From Anderseniella sp. (GTDB taxonomy: Bacteria > Pseudomonadota > Alphaproteobacteria > Rhizobiales > Aestuariivirgaceae): a stretch of 64,000 bases of DNA. A program made the translations under genes and the position numbers. This document shows, one piece after another, positions 51,740 through 62,107 of the stretch. Position 1 is the stretch's first letter. Each line of letters opens with the position of its first letter. Under the pieces are notes generated by a model that made no database searches, was not told the origin of the DNA, and saw only the letters and a list, made by a program, of their open reading frames with translations. The stretch lies in the NCBI GenBank assembly GCA_030626025.1, contig DAOUPT010000002.1, forward strand, positions 69,118 through 133,117, in the 5' to 3' direction.

Positions 51740-52267
51740 ATGCACAGGAGGAAACCAGCCTGGCGATTTGCTTTGGTGGGAGTATCATTCCTCATTCTGG
51801 CAGCAAGCGAAATATTGCTGATCTGCGATATCATGTCAGAATTCTATGGCTTTGAGATCGCATTTTTCGCCGACTATCACATTGAGCTGGAGTCGCTGGC
51901 TGTTTTTGCTCTTGGCGTTTTCCTGTTCGTTGTCGGCACCAATTTCTGGCAGATGCGAAACGAAAACAGCCAATTCCGCGCCACCGTAAAACTGACATCC
52001 GGAGAATTTTTAAATGAGATCGACAAGGAATTCCTCGAATGGAAACTGTCAGATTCTGAAAGGGAGGTAGCCCTGTTGTTGATCAAAGGCCTTACCATTC
52101 AGGAAATCTGCCAGGTAAGAAACACCCAGCCGGGAACCATCAAGAGTCAGTGTAATGCGATCTATCAAAAGGCGGCGCTAAACGGTCGAAACGAACTCTC
52201 AGCTTATTTTATTGACGACCTGCTTGGCGGAAAGGATTTTACCACTACCCAGAATATTGCCACCTGA
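51740..52267 (+). CDS. membrane-anchored LuxR-type regulator
   Basis: A 175-residue protein. Two membrane helices (about 9-31 and 45-68) are followed by a LuxR-type helix-turn-helix: LSDSEREVALLLIKGLTIQE, ICQVRNTQPGTIKSQCNAIYQKA. The DNA-binding domain is on the cytosolic C-terminal side. The ATG at 51740 has AGGAGG eight bases upstream; the frame from 51683 covers the promoter. Membrane-bound LuxR proteins of this form are known in alphaproteobacteria without clear ligands. It may respond to an envelope signal and control the divergent cytochrome (inference). Confidence 0.8.
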   Translation: MHRRKPAWRFALVGVSFLILAASEILLICDIMSEFYGFEIAFFADYHIELESLAVFALGVFLFVVGTNFWQMRNENSQFRATVKLTSGEFLNEIDKEFLEWKLSDSEREVALLLIKGLTIQEICQVRNTQPGTIKSQCNAIYQKAALNGRNELSAYFIDDLLGGKDFTTTQNIAT

Positions 52268-52339
52268 CAACCGGTTGCCCAGATTAAAGCAACAACCTGC
52301 CTGGCAAAACTCTTGACAGTCAACTTGTCTTGCCTTTTG

Positions 52340-53656
52340 ATGGTTCAAATGGCCCCTCACCCCACCCCTGTCACCAGCGACGAAAACCTGCCAACCCAAA
52401 CCAACGTCGTCATCATCGGCGGTGGCATCATTGGCGTGACCACGGCACTTGAGCTGGCCGAGCGTGGCATCGCCGTTACCCTGCTGGAAAAGGGCATCAT
52501 TGCCGGAGAGCAATCCAGTCGCAATTGGGGTTGGGTACGGCAGATGGGACGTGATCCTTCGGAAATTCCTCTCATCGTCAAATCAACCGAGCTTTGGAAA
52601 GGCCTGTCCAAGCGCATCGGCGCTGATGTCAAATACCAGCAATGCGGCATCACCTATCTACTCAATGACGACAAGCAGATTGCCCATTACAGCCATTGGA
52701 GCAAGCACCACGCCACCCCTGGCGGCATCATCTCGCAGATCATCGGCCAGGAAAAAATCAACCAGCTTTTCCCCCACAACACCGCCCGCTGGAAAGCCGG
52801 TTTATACACCGCCGATGACGGCCGGGCCGAACCACAGCTGGCTGCGCCTGCCATCGCCGAAGCAGCCCGCCAACACGGCGCCCGAATTTTTACCAATTGT
52901 GCAGTGCGCGGCATTGAAAAAGCTGCCGGTCGTATCTCTGGTGTGGTGACCGAAAAGGGTATCATCGAATGCGATACGGTATTGCTGGCCGGCGGGGCCT
53001 GGTCACGCCATTTCTGTGCCCGTCTCGGCCGCGCTCTGCCACAGCTGACCACCATATCCTCAGTCCTGCGCACCAAGCCGCTGGAGGGGCCTGAAATTAC
53101 CGCATCAGGCGATGATTACACCTTTCGCAAACGGGCCGATGGCGGCTATACCATTACCCCTGATGTCTATTCCTACAGCCAGATCACCCCGGCCCACTTC
53201 AGGCACTTTTTAGACTTCCTGCCTCTTGCTCTGAAAAACCACCGAAAAGTCAGACTCAGTTTCGGCAAGCGGTTTTTTGATGAATTGAAATACGCCTTCA
53301 ACACTGACCTCGATGCTATCTCGCCCTTCGAGCAGGTCCGCATTTTCGACCCCGCCCCAATCGGCTGGATGCTCGACCGGGCGTTGAAAAATCTCAAAAG
53401 AGACTTCCCAGTTTTCGGTCCACTCGAAGTGGTTGAACGCTGGGCCGGGTGCATTGATGTTACCCCCGATGAAGTGCCGATCATCGACGCGGTTCAAAGC
53501 CTGCCCGGCTTCCACATTGCCACCGGTTTTTCCGGTCACGGATTTGGTATTGGCCCGGCAGCGGGAAAACTGGCCGCTGATATCATCACCAGCGACAGCC
53601 CTTGCGTTGATCCAACCCCTTTCCGACTAGGTCGGTTCAAATATAGTCGCTTCTGA
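52340..53656 (+). CDS. FAD-dependent amine/amino-acid oxidoreductase (DAO family)
   Basis: A 438-residue flavoenzyme. VVIIGGGIIGVTTALELAER is the FAD Rossmann motif; SSRNWGWVRQMGRDPSEIPL and the C-terminal GFHIATGFSGHGFGIGPAAG are those of the D-amino-acid oxidase/sarcosine-oxidase-like group. It probably oxidises a secondary amine or D-amino acid; the substrate is not known. The start is uncertain: ATGs at 52340 and 52349 are possible, and a TTGACA just upstream argues against 52313. The EamA gene overlaps its stop by one base. Confidence 0.85.
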   Translation: MVQMAPHPTPVTSDENLPTQTNVVIIGGGIIGVTTALELAERGIAVTLLEKGIIAGEQSSRNWGWVRQMGRDPSEIPLIVKSTELWKGLSKRIGADVKYQQCGITYLLNDDKQIAHYSHWSKHHATPGGIISQIIGQEKINQLFPHNTARWKAGLYTADDGRAEPQLAAPAIAEAARQHGARIFTNCAVRGIEKAAGRISGVVTEKGIIECDTVLLAGGAWSRHFCARLGRALPQLTTISSVLRTKPLEGPEITASGDDYTFRKRADGGYTITPDVYSYSQITPAHFRHFLDFLPLALKNHRKVRLSFGKRFFDELKYAFNTDLDAISPFEQVRIFDPAPIGWMLDRALKNLKRDFPVFGPLEVVERWAGCIDVTPDEVPIIDAVQSLPGFHIATGFSGHGFGIGPAAGKLAADIITSDSPCVDPTPFRLGRFKYSRF

Positions 53657-54567
53657 TGGGCCTCGACCGGACCGGCGTCATGCTCGGCATCATCGGTGCT
53701 GCATTGTTCTCCACCAAGCCTATATTGATTAAATTCATTTACGAATATGGCGTCGATACATCGGTGCTGATGGCGTTGCGGATGGGGTTTTCTTTACCGT
53801 TCTATCTGGTCTTTGGCACACTGGCATTCTGGCAACGCCAGCGCAACAACACACCGACAGATTATTCAACCCGCACCTTGCTGATCACCGCCCTGATCGG
53901 TGTAAACGGTTACTACGTCGCCAGTTTCCTTGACCTTGAAGGGCTGACCCGCATTACCGCCCAGTTTGAACGCCTGATCCTGTTCACCTACCCGATATTC
54001 GTTGCCATCCTCAGCGCGGTCTTTATGGGTATCAAATTCACCCGCCCCACCGCTATTTCACTGACCTTGACCTATCTCGGCCTGGCCGTCATTTTCACCA
54101 ATGACTTTCAGGATTTCGGCACCGAGATTGTATCCGGTTCGCTACTGGTTCTTGCCGCAGCTGCAATTTTTGCCGGTTATGTGGTTTTCTCCAAAACCCC
54201 TATCGAAAAGCTCGGCTCACGACTTTTCACCTGCTTTGCCATGATCGCTGCAAGTGTCGCCATTCTTGTCCATTTTCTGGTCAGTAACGGCATCGGCGAT
54301 TTGCATCAACCCTGGCAGGTCTATGCTCTGGCTCTGGCCATCGCTGTTTTTGCCACCGTATTGCCGACATTTTTTCTGGCTGAATCCATCGCCCGCATCG
54401 GCCCCGGCCCAACCAGCATAATGGGCAGCGTCGGCCCAATTTTCACCATTCTGATGGCTGTGATAATTCTAGGGGAAAAATTTGGTGTGGCTCATTTTAT
54501 CGGCACAGCCCTTATTGTTGCCGGCGTCATCTGGCTCACCCGAAGCAATAATCAGCGCTCAATCTGA
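53656..54567 (+). CDS. EamA/DMT-family transporter
   Basis: A 303-residue membrane protein with ten helices, in two EamA repeats (about 6-145 and 155-298). LGIIGAALFSTKPILIKFIY opens it; ARIGPGPTSIMGSVGPIFTI is the second-repeat signature. The ATG shares a base with the upstream FAD oxidoreductase stop (TGATG), so the pair is coupled. It may export a product or take up a substrate of that enzyme. Its substrate is unknown. Confidence 0.87.
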   Translation: MGLDRTGVMLGIIGAALFSTKPILIKFIYEYGVDTSVLMALRMGFSLPFYLVFGTLAFWQRQRNNTPTDYSTRTLLITALIGVNGYYVASFLDLEGLTRITAQFERLILFTYPIFVAILSAVFMGIKFTRPTAISLTLTYLGLAVIFTNDFQDFGTEIVSGSLLVLAAAAIFAGYVVFSKTPIEKLGSRLFTCFAMIAASVAILVHFLVSNGIGDLHQPWQVYALALAIAVFATVLPTFFLAESIARIGPGPTSIMGSVGPIFTILMAVIILGEKFGVAHFIGTALIVAGVIWLTRSNNQRSI

Positions 54568-54761
54568 CGACTTTCCCACAAGCGCCGCACGGCAAAAGCC
54601 ACCACCATAATAAACACCGCCGCAGCACCATAGCCCGAAACATCAGATTTGGTAGCATTGGAAACCACGTCATAGAGCACCAGTGTAATACCCGCCACAC
54701 AGGCCAGGCAAAGCAATGAGAAACCAATCAGAACAATCTTTTTTAAGGGGCTATTTTCCAT
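54552..54761 (-). CDS. small membrane protein, unknown
   Basis: A 69-residue protein with two membrane helices (about 8-29 and 42-60) and a charged tail. It overlaps the end of the convergent EamA gene by 16 bases. A shadow frame exists in another phase (54536-54727) but has no ribosome site. No family is recognised. Confidence 0.5.
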   Translation of the reverse strand: MENSPLKKIVLIGFSLLCLACVAGITLVLYDVVSNATKSDVSGYGAAAVFIMVVAFAVRRLWESRQIER

Positions 54762-54837
54762 GCTGACATAATGGTGTCAGCAAGCCCCACCTACAAGACA
54801 AATCTCAGTTTTCACCGATATTTGATAAGGAAAAATT

Positions 54838-54975
54838 ATGATCGATCTCTGCATTGAACTGGTTGTCTACAAGGTTACAAATGCTAAGGCTGCCCTCTCG
54901 GCCCGCCATGAGGTGATGCCAATCATTGAGAAAATAATTTCTTTTCACCACTACAAAACGACTGATCAAAAATAG
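54838..54975 (+). pseudogene. short ABM/stress-barrel-like fragment (45 residues)
   Basis: A 45-codon frame with a good AAGGA site. IDLCIELVVYKVTNAKAALS resembles the first strand and helix of antibiotic-biosynthesis-monooxygenase-like (dimeric alpha/beta barrel) proteins of about 100 residues, but the frame stops at residue 45, before the second half. A terminator follows directly. It may be a decayed gene or a real short protein. Confidence 0.4.
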
Positions 54976-54981
54976 ACACAA

Positions 54982-55015
54982 AAAACCCGGAGATGAATGA
55001 ACATCTCCGGGTTTT
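54982..55015. terminator. bidirectional intrinsic terminator
   Basis: AAAACCCGGAGATG / CATCTCCGGGTTTT form a 14-bp perfect stem with a six-base loop; T runs serve both the small plus-strand frame and the convergent minus-strand gene. Confidence 0.88.
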
Positions 55016-55036
55016 GTTTAATTTGTATTGTGCGGC

Positions 55037-55399
55037 TTACAGATAACGAACGCTGTAAATATATCCCGAACGTGATTTAATCCGCAGTTTGAACCATTCA
55101 CCGTGGCGTTTTGCATGGAAGGTATAGCGTGAACCTGAGCAATCGACGGCACGAATGCGGCGGTAACCGCGATTGCGAATTTTGCGACGTACCTGGCCAC
55201 ATGACATGCGATAACGGCGAACCGGACGATAGTAGCGATCACTATGACCGTAATAACCATGACCATATCCACCGCCATAATAACCGGGAAGGCCAATGCC
55301 AATGCCGATGTTTACTCTGGCTTCTGCTTGCTCAACCGGTTGAAATGCAACAAAGCTTGCAACAAGTGCGGTAGCGGCGATAATTGTTTTCTTGAACAT
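55037..55399 (-). CDS. secreted Gly/Tyr-rich protein, unknown
   Basis: A 120-residue precursor. A signal peptide (about 1-27, cleavage near AEARV) is followed by a Gly/Tyr/His-rich segment (about 31-60) and a basic C-terminal domain with two cysteines (MSCGQVRRKIRNRGYRRIRA and VDCSGSRYTFHAKRHGEWFK). The C-terminal motif GY..I..VDCSG..Y.F.A...G....L.I is common in rhizobial secreted proteins of unknown role. It ends at the bidirectional terminator. Confidence 0.75.
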   Translation of the reverse strand: MFKKTIIAATALVASFVAFQPVEQAEARVNIGIGIGLPGYYGGGYGHGYYGHSDRYYRPVRRYRMSCGQVRRKIRNRGYRRIRAVDCSGSRYTFHAKRHGEWFKLRIKSRSGYIYSVRYL

Positions 55400-55573
55400 A
55401 ATGTTTCCTCCTAAAATCGGCCCTCAAATGCTTGGCCGTGATCAACGATGGATACACAATGCCCCGAACGCCCTGAACCAAACCTGTAAGGCCTGTTCAT
55501 ACTCCGTTCATGTGGACAATTATCGATGTAAGTATATGTTTTTACACTATATTATTTTTCAAATTAATTTGAA

Positions 55574-56980
55574 TTAGGCATGAATAGCCCGCTTGGCAAC
55601 CGCCATTGCCGCCTCTTTAACCGCCTCGGACAAGGTCGGGTGAGCATGACAGGTGCGGGCCAAGTCTTCGGCTGAACCACCAAATTCCATCAAAACCGCT
55701 GCTTCATGGATCATCTCACCGGCCTGGGCACCCAGAATATGAACACCCAAAACCTTGTCGGTCTTGGCATCGGCAATCACTTTAACAAAACCATCAGGCG
55801 TCTGGTTGGCTTTAGCCCGGCCATTACCCATGAACATGAACTTACCAACGTTATAGGCAACACCGTCAGCTTTGAGGTCATCTTCGGTTTTACCAACGCA
55901 CGAGACTTCCGGCATGGTGTAAACCACACCGGGAATGACGTCATAATTCACATGACCTGATTGACCGGCCAGAATTTCAGCAACGGCAATGCCTTCATCT
56001 TCGGCTTTGTGGGCCAACATCGGACCGCGCACGCAATCACCAATGGCATAAATACCATCAACAGAGGTTTTGAAATGATTATCAATTTCAACCTGCCCGC
56101 GCTCACTGACTTTAACGCCCGTTTCCGCCAGCCCAAGGCCTTGGGTATAGGGTGTCCGGCCAATAGCAACCAATACGATATCAGCCTTGATGTCCTCACC
56201 ATCACCGCCCTTGGCCGGTTCAATACTGACGGTAACACCAGATTTTGCGGCTTTAACGCCGGTGACCCTATGGCCAAGTTTGAATTCAATGCCCTGTTTT
56301 TTCAAAAGCCGTGGGAATTGCTTGGCAATATCGCCATCCATGCCCGGCAATATCCGGTCAAGAAATTCGACAACCGTAACTTTTGCCCCAAACCGGGCCC
56401 AAACCGAGCCAAGTTCCAGGCCGATAACACCGGCGCCAACAACAATTAGATGCTTTGGCACTTTGGCAAGTTCCAGCGCACCGGTCGACGACACCACCTG
56501 TTTTTCATCAATCTCGACACCGCGAAGATTTGCAACATCAGAGCCGGTGGCGATAACGATATTTGTCGTTTCAATGCTTTGGCTGGAGCCATCATCTGCG
56601 GTAACTTCAACCTTGCCCTTGCCAGCTATCTTGCCGGTGCCCCGAAAAACGGTGACCTTGTTTTTCTTGAATAGAAAATCAATGCCCTTGGTATTGCCGT
56701 CAATCACCTCAGACTTAAAAGCCATCATTTGGGTGATGTCTATTTTTGGTTTACAACCGCCAATACCCATTTTCTCAAATCCGTGCCCGGCTTCAGCAAA
56801 AGACTCAGAAGCGTGCAACAAGGCTTTTGAGGGAATACACCCGACATTAAGACAGGTGCCGCCATGGCTGGCACGTTTTTCAACCACCGCAACTTTCAAT
56901 CCGAGTTGGGCAGCCCGTATCGCACAGACATAGCCGCCCGGGCCGGTGCCGATAACAGTAAGATCGAAAGTATTGGTCAT
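55574..56980 (-). CDS. lpdA: dihydrolipoyl dehydrogenase (E3)
   Basis: A 468-residue flavoprotein. [20 protein letters not shown] binds FAD, the redox disulfide is C43-L-N-V-G-C48 ([13 protein letters not shown]), the NAD motif is [19 protein letters not shown], and the base is in HAHPTLSEA. It reoxidises dihydrolipoamide of the 2-oxoglutarate dehydrogenase complex, and maybe of others. It is the last gene of the mdh-sucCDAB-lpdA operon, one base after sucB. A 16-bp AT palindrome (55558-55573) follows the stop. Confidence 0.96.
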   Translation of the reverse strand: MTNTFDLTVIGTGPGGYVCAIRAAQLGLKVAVVEKRASHGGTCLNVGCIPSKALLHASESFAEAGHGFEKMGIGGCKPKIDITQMMAFKSEVIDGNTKGIDFLFKKNKVTVFRGTGKIAGKGKVEVTADDGSSQSIETTNIVIATGSDVANLRGVEIDEKQVVSSTGALELAKVPKHLIVVGAGVIGLELGSVWARFGAKVTVVEFLDRILPGMDGDIAKQFPRLLKKQGIEFKLGHRVTGVKAAKSGVTVSIEPAKGGDGEDIKADIVLVAIGRTPYTQGLGLAETGVKVSERGQVEIDNHFKTSVDGIYAIGDCVRGPMLAHKAEDEGIAVAEILAGQSGHVNYDVIPGVVYTMPEVSCVGKTEDDLKADGVAYNVGKFMFMGNGRAKANQTPDGFVKVIADAKTDKVLGVHILGAQAGEMIHEAAVLMEFGGSAEDLARTCHAHPTLSEAVKEAAMAVAKRAIHA

Positions 56981-56981
56981 A

Positions 56982-58205
56982 TTACAAATCCAGAATCATG
57001 CGTTTGGGATCTTCAAGGGTTTCTTTAACCCGCACAAGGAAGGTTACAGCTTCCTTGCCATCGACAACCCGGTGGTCGTAAGACAGAGCCAGATACATCA
57101 TCGGACGGGCAACAATTTCACCATTTACCACCATCGGCCGCTGAACAATGTTGTGCATGCCCAAAATGCCTGATTGCGGCGCATTAAGAATCGGCGTCGA
57201 CATCAACGAGCCGTAGATACCACCATTGGAAATCGTAAACGACCCGCCTTGCATATCGGTCATCGACAATTTGCCATCACGTGCTTTGGCACCAAGGGCA
57301 TTAATGCCCTTTTCGATACCGGCCAGCGACAGTGTCTCGGCATTGCGCAGAACCGGAACAACCAACCCTTTGTCTGTGCCGACAGCCACACCGATATGGC
57401 AGTATTTTTTGTAAATCAGATCATCGCTATCAATCTCGGCATTGACCGCTGGAACATCATGCAAGGCCTGACAAACCGCCTTGGTGAAAAAGCTCATAAA
57501 GCCCAGCTTCACACCATGTTTTTTCTGGAACAGGTCTTTATATTCTGACCGGGTTGCCATCACATTGGTCATGTCCACCTCATTAAAGGTGGTCAGCATG
57601 GCCGCGGTATTCTGTGCATCTTTGAGGCGGCGGGCAATAGTCTTGCGCAACCGCGTCATCCGCACCCGCTCTTCACCGGCACTGTCATCACCCGATACCG
57701 CTCTGGCTGCCGGTGCAGGTGTCGCAACCGGCGCAGGAACGCTAGCTTCAGGGGCAGCCGTGATATGGGCCAGCACATCGCCCTTGGTCAAACGCCCGTC
57801 CTTGCCGGTGCCGGTAATGGTTGCCGGATCAATATTGTTTTCATCAACCAGTTTGCGAACCGCCGGTGACAACGTTGTATCAGATGCCGCCGCTACAGGT
57901 TCAACAACCGCTGCTGCCGGTTCTGCCTTGGCCGCCGGTGCAGCACTCGCACTAGTACTGGTACTGGCGTTCTCGTCAATCACACACAACAGCGCGCCGA
58001 TTTCCAGCGTATCGCCGACATTAACAGCTAACTCGGTCAGCACGCCACCAACCGGTGCCGGTAATTCCTGGGTCACCTTATCGGTTTCCAACTCGACCAG
58101 CGGTTCTTCGGCAATAACCATTTCACCAGGTTGCCTGAACCATGTCGCCACAGTGACTTCGGTCACAGATTCACCCAGCGGTGGTACACGAACTTCGGTT
58201 GCCAT
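56982..58205 (-). CDS. sucB: dihydrolipoyllysine succinyltransferase (E2o)
   Basis: A 407-residue E2 subunit. The lipoyl domain (1-80) has K43 in [14 protein letters not shown]; an Ala/Pro-rich linker follows (about 85-105); the peripheral-subunit-binding domain ([20 protein letters not shown]) at about 115-150; the catalytic domain ends with [19 protein letters not shown], the active His-Asp pair. It transfers the succinyl group to CoA. The GTG/ATG start is 11 bases after the sucA stop, in the usual operon order. Confidence 0.96.
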   Translation of the reverse strand: MATEVRVPPLGESVTEVTVATWFRQPGEMVIAEEPLVELETDKVTQELPAPVGGVLTELAVNVGDTLEIGALLCVIDENASTSTSASAAPAAKAEPAAAVVEPVAAASDTTLSPAVRKLVDENNIDPATITGTGKDGRLTKGDVLAHITAAPEASVPAPVATPAPAARAVSGDDSAGEERVRMTRLRKTIARRLKDAQNTAAMLTTFNEVDMTNVMATRSEYKDLFQKKHGVKLGFMSFFTKAVCQALHDVPAVNAEIDSDDLIYKKYCHIGVAVGTDKGLVVPVLRNAETLSLAGIEKGINALGAKARDGKLSMTDMQGGSFTISNGGIYGSLMSTPILNAPQSGILGMHNIVQRPMVVNGEIVARPMMYLALSYDHRVVDGKEAVTFLVRVKETLEDPKRMILDL

Positions 58206-58216
58206 AATCTATTTCC

Positions 58217-61186
58217 TTACTTTTTCGGGCTGTCGCCCAAGGCGTCATCTAAAAATACTTGCAATTGTTTCAGGTGCCTACTCATCAAACCGGTGGCAGG
58301 CGATGCAGCTGCCGGTCGACCAGTGTAACGAGGGCGGGTATGTTTGGCATTGATGTAATTGAGCACCCATTCAATATTGGGCTGCACAAACATCCATGCC
58401 CCCATATTGTAAGGTTCTTCCTGACACCAGACAAACTCGGCATTTTTAAACCGGGACAGATCCTTGACCAGCGCCTTGGCCGGAAACGGATAAAGCTGCT
58501 CAACCCGCATCAGATAGATATCATCAATGCCCTTTTTCTCGCGCTCTTCGAACAGGTCAAAATAAACCTTGCCGGTACACAGCACCACCCGGCGGATTTT
58601 TTCATCCTTGACCAATCCATTCTTACCATAGCCGGGATCATTGTGGTCCCAAAGGATACGGTGGAAAGTTGAGTCCAGATCAAAGTCGGTCATTGGTGAC
58701 ACGCACTTTTTATGCCGCAATAAGGATTTCGGAGACATGACGATCAAAGGTTTACGGAAATCACGCTTCATCTGGCGACGCAGGACATGAAAATAATTGG
58801 CCGGTGTCGTACAATTGACCACCTGCATATTGTCTTCAGCACACATTTGCAGATAACGCTCAAGCCGCGCCGATGAGTGCTCGGGTCCCTGACCTTCATA
58901 GCCATGTGGCAGCAAACAAACCAGCCCGGACATCCGCAACCATTTGCGCTCCCCCGACGACAGGAACTGGTCAAAGACCACCTGTGCCCCATTGGCAAAA
59001 TCACCAAATTGGGCTTCCCACAAAACCATGGTATTTGGCGCTGACAGTGAATAGCCATACTCAAAGCCAAGAACCGCTTCTTCCGACAGCATCGAATTGA
59101 TGACTTCTATCTGGGCATCATTATCCTTTTCGAGATAATTAACCGGTGTGTAGCGCTCCTCATTAACCTGATCAATCAAGGTGATATGGCGGTGGGAAAA
59201 CGTCCCGCGTTGCACATCCTGTCCTGACAGGCGGATCGGATAACCTTCATTGAGCAAAGTGCCAAAAGCCATTTGCTCGGCCATGGCCCAATCAATGCCC
59301 TCGCCGGTTTCAATCATTTTAGCCCGCTTGTCGATCGCCCGCTGCAAGGTTTTGTGAACGGTAAAATTGTCAGGCAGTGTGGTAATGGTATTGCCGACCT
59401 TGATCAGTGTCTCGGTTTTCACACCGGTCATACCGCGCCGTGGATCATCCTGATCGTTGGATTTCGACAAACCGGACCAGTGTCCGTCCAGCCAGTCGGC
59501 CTTGTTGGGTTTATAGGTATCCGCAGCAGTAAAGTCTTCATCCAGTTGCTGTCGGTAATCAGCCAACATCTGGCCAAATTCTTCGTGGGTTAAAACACCT
59601 TCCTCCATCAGCCGATTGGCATAAATTTTGGCAACATTGGTGTGTTTTCTGATCTCGGTATACATATGAGGCTGGGTAAAGAACGGCTCATCAGCCTCAT
59701 TATGACCGTGTCGGCGATAACAAAACATATCGATAACTACCGGCTTGCCGAAAGTCTGGCGATATTCAGTAGCAACTTTTGCCGCATAAACCACAGCTTC
59801 GGGATCATCACCATTACAGTGAAAAATCGGTGCCTCAATCATTTTGGCCACATCCGATGGATAGGGCGACGAGCGGGCCCAGATCGGGCTGGTGGTAAAA
59901 CCGATTTGATTGTTGATAATAAAGTGGATCGAACCGCCGCAACGGTGGCCCCGAAGGTCCGACAGCCCGAAGCATTCGGCAATCACGCCCTGGCCAGCAA
60001 AGGCCGCATCGCCGTGGATAAGCAGTGGCAGACAGCTGCTGCGGTCCGTATCATTCTTGTTACGATCCTGTTTGGCCCGCGCTTTGCCCAATACCACCGG
60101 GTCGACAATTTCAAGGTGCGAGGGATTTGCAGTTAAAGACAGGTGGACGTTATTATCATCAAACTGCCGGTCTGAAGAAGACCCCAGATGGTATTTCACA
60201 TCACCGGATCCTTCAACCTCTTCCGGTGTTGAGGAACCGCCTTTGAACTCATTGAAAATCGCCGCAAAGGGTTTTTCCATCACATTGGCCAGCACATTCA
60301 ACCGGCCACGGTGGGCCATACCCAATACAATTGAGTCAACGCCCATCGCACCGCCGCGTTTGATGATCTGCTCAAGGGCCGGGATCATAGATTCACCGCC
60401 ATCAAGGCCAAAGCGTTTGGTGCCGGTATATTTGATATTCAAAAACTGCTCAAAGCCTTCACCGACCACAAGCTTGCGCAGGATGGCTTTTTTGCCCTCT
60501 GGGGTAAAAGTGATTTCCTTATCCTTGCCTTCAATGCGCCGTTGAATCCAGCCCTTTTGCTCCGGGTTGGAAATGTGCATGAATTCCACACCCAGCGTTG
60601 AGCAATAGGTGCGTTTAAGGATTTCGACAATCTCGCGCAGGGTGGCATTTTCCAGACCCAAGACAAAATCGATAAAAATCGGCCGGTCCATATCAGCCGG
60701 GGCAAAACCATAACTAAGCGGGTCAAGTTCCGGCTGAATTTCTTCATCACGCAATTTCAGCGGATCAAGATTAGCCGCCAGATGACCCCGCATCCGGTAA
60801 GCCCTGATCATCATTAATGCCCGCACTGAATCCAGCGTTGCCTTTTTCAGTTCTTCAACCGAAAGCCCGTCGCCTTTACTTTTCCCCTTAGAGGCGATTT
60901 TCTTTTCAATATCTTTTTCAGCCGCAGCCCAATCACCATCCATGGCTGAAACATATTCGCCATTTCCAGCAATCGGCCAGTCAGGGCGCTTCCAGGATGC
61001 TCCACGCGCCTCGGCTGTAACCTCTGATGGCGCATCGCCCAGTCCGGCAAAATAATCTTGCCATTCCGGATCCACACTATCGGGGTCATTTTGGTATTGG
61101 GCATAAAGCTGTTCGAGAAATTGGGCGTTGCCGCCATAAAGAAATGAGGTGCGATCAAACACTTCGTTCTCGTCAGTCTTGGTCAT
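58217..61186 (-). CDS. sucA: 2-oxoglutarate dehydrogenase E1 component
   Basis: A 989-residue thiamine-diphosphate enzyme. SFLYGGNAQFLEQLYAQYQN is the N-terminal E2-contact segment; GMAHRGRLNVLANVMEKPF and VIDMFCYRRHGHNEADEPFF bind substrate and cofactor. It decarboxylates 2-oxoglutarate in the TCA cycle. The ATG at 61186 is preceded directly by AAGGAG with no spacer; a GTG at 61219 is equally close to a GGGAGG, so the start is uncertain. Rhizobial homologues begin near the ATG. It follows sucD and precedes sucB. Confidence 0.95.
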   Translation of the reverse strand: MTKTDENEVFDRTSFLYGGNAQFLEQLYAQYQNDPDSVDPEWQDYFAGLGDAPSEVTAEARGASWKRPDWPIAGNGEYVSAMDGDWAAAEKDIEKKIASKGKSKGDGLSVEELKKATLDSVRALMMIRAYRMRGHLAANLDPLKLRDEEIQPELDPLSYGFAPADMDRPIFIDFVLGLENATLREIVEILKRTYCSTLGVEFMHISNPEQKGWIQRRIEGKDKEITFTPEGKKAILRKLVVGEGFEQFLNIKYTGTKRFGLDGGESMIPALEQIIKRGGAMGVDSIVLGMAHRGRLNVLANVMEKPFAAIFNEFKGGSSTPEEVEGSGDVKYHLGSSSDRQFDDNNVHLSLTANPSHLEIVDPVVLGKARAKQDRNKNDTDRSSCLPLLIHGDAAFAGQGVIAECFGLSDLRGHRCGGSIHFIINNQIGFTTSPIWARSSPYPSDVAKMIEAPIFHCNGDDPEAVVYAAKVATEYRQTFGKPVVIDMFCYRRHGHNEADEPFFTQPHMYTEIRKHTNVAKIYANRLMEEGVLTHEEFGQMLADYRQQLDEDFTAADTYKPNKADWLDGHWSGLSKSNDQDDPRRGMTGVKTETLIKVGNTITTLPDNFTVHKTLQRAIDKRAKMIETGEGIDWAMAEQMAFGTLLNEGYPIRLSGQDVQRGTFSHRHITLIDQVNEERYTPVNYLEKDNDAQIEVINSMLSEEAVLGFEYGYSLSAPNTMVLWEAQFGDFANGAQVVFDQFLSSGERKWLRMSGLVCLLPHGYEGQGPEHSSARLERYLQMCAEDNMQVVNCTTPANYFHVLRRQMKRDFRKPLIVMSPKSLLRHKKCVSPMTDFDLDSTFHRILWDHNDPGYGKNGLVKDEKIRRVVLCTGKVYFDLFEEREKKGIDDIYLMRVEQLYPFPAKALVKDLSRFKNAEFVWCQEEPYNMGAWMFVQPNIEWVLNYINAKHTRPRYTGRPAAASPATGLMSRHLKQLQVFLDDALGDSPKK

Positions 61187-61234
61187 CTCCTTGTGGTGCC
61201 GCGTTATGACCGCGATCACCCTCCCTAATTGAGA

Positions 61235-62107
61235 TTATTTGATTAAATCAATCATTGTAGTTCCAAGTTGAGCAAGAGAATCCGCAACGCGAACGCCTGC
61301 TGACTGCAAAGCTTCGATTTTGCCTTCGGCGCCACCCTTGCCACCCGAAACAATGGCACCAGCATGGCCCATGGTCCGGCCCGCAGGGGCTGTGCGTCCG
61401 GCAATAAAGCCGACAGTTGGTTTTTTTATTTTATGCGATTTAAGAAATTCCGCTGCTTCTTCTTCAGCCGAGCCGCCAATTTCACCGATCATGATAATCT
61501 GCTTGGTGGCATCATCAGCCAAAAACATTTCCAGCATATCAATAAATTCGGTGCCCTTAACCGGATCACCACCGATACCCACACAGGTGGTCTGGCCAAG
61601 TCCGACATCACTGGTCTGCTTGACCGCTTCATAAGTCAGCGTACCCGAGCGCGAAACAATCCCGCATGAACCGGGCATATGAATATGACCGGGCATAATG
61701 CCGATTTTACATTCACCGGGCGTAATTACACCAGGGCAGTTCGGTCCGACCAAACGACTTTTTGAGCCGCACAAGGCCCGTTTGACCTTGACCATGTCCA
61801 GCACCGGAATGCCTTCGGTAATACAAACGATCAGCTCAATTTCCGCATCAATCGCTTCCAGAATAGCGTCCGCTGCAAAGGGCGGTGGCACATAAATCAC
61901 CGTTGCGGTTGCCCCGGTTGCTTGGCTTGCCTCGCCAACCGTATCAAACACTGGCAAATCAAGATGAGTAGTGCCACCCTTGCCCGGTGTAACGCCACCA
62001 ACCATTTGGGTGCCATATTCAATCGCCTGTTCGGAATGAAATGTGCCGGTTGCGCCAGTAATGCCCTGACAGATAACCTTGGTATCTTTACCAATTAGAA
62101 TTGACAT
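61235..62107 (-). CDS. sucD: succinyl-CoA synthetase alpha subunit
   Basis: A 290-residue subunit. [20 protein letters not shown] opens it, [20 protein letters not shown] holds the CoA-binding region, and [20 protein letters not shown] includes the phospho-histidine segment. It makes ATP or GTP from succinyl-CoA with SucC. Its ATG starts at the base right after the sucC stop, and the sucA gene follows after 48-127 bases. Confidence 0.97.
   Translation of the reverse strand: MSILIGKDTKVICQGITGATGTFHSEQAIEYGTQMVGGVTPGKGGTTHLDLPVFDTVGEASQATGATATVIYVPPPFAADAILEAIDAEIELIVCITEGIPVLDMVKVKRALCGSKSRLVGPNCPGVITPGECKIGIMPGHIHMPGSCGIVSRSGTLTYEAVKQTSDVGLGQTTCVGIGGDPVKGTEFIDMLEMFLADDATKQIIMIGEIGGSAEEEAAEFLKSHKIKKPTVGFIAGRTAPAGRTMGHAGAIVSGGKGGAEGKIEALQSAGVRVADSLAQLGTTMIDLIK

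Noticed and set aside
55558-55573. TTCAAATTAATTTGAA as terminator of the TCA operon
   Set aside because: It is a perfect 16-bp palindrome but wholly AT and without a loop or T run, so the hairpin would be weak.
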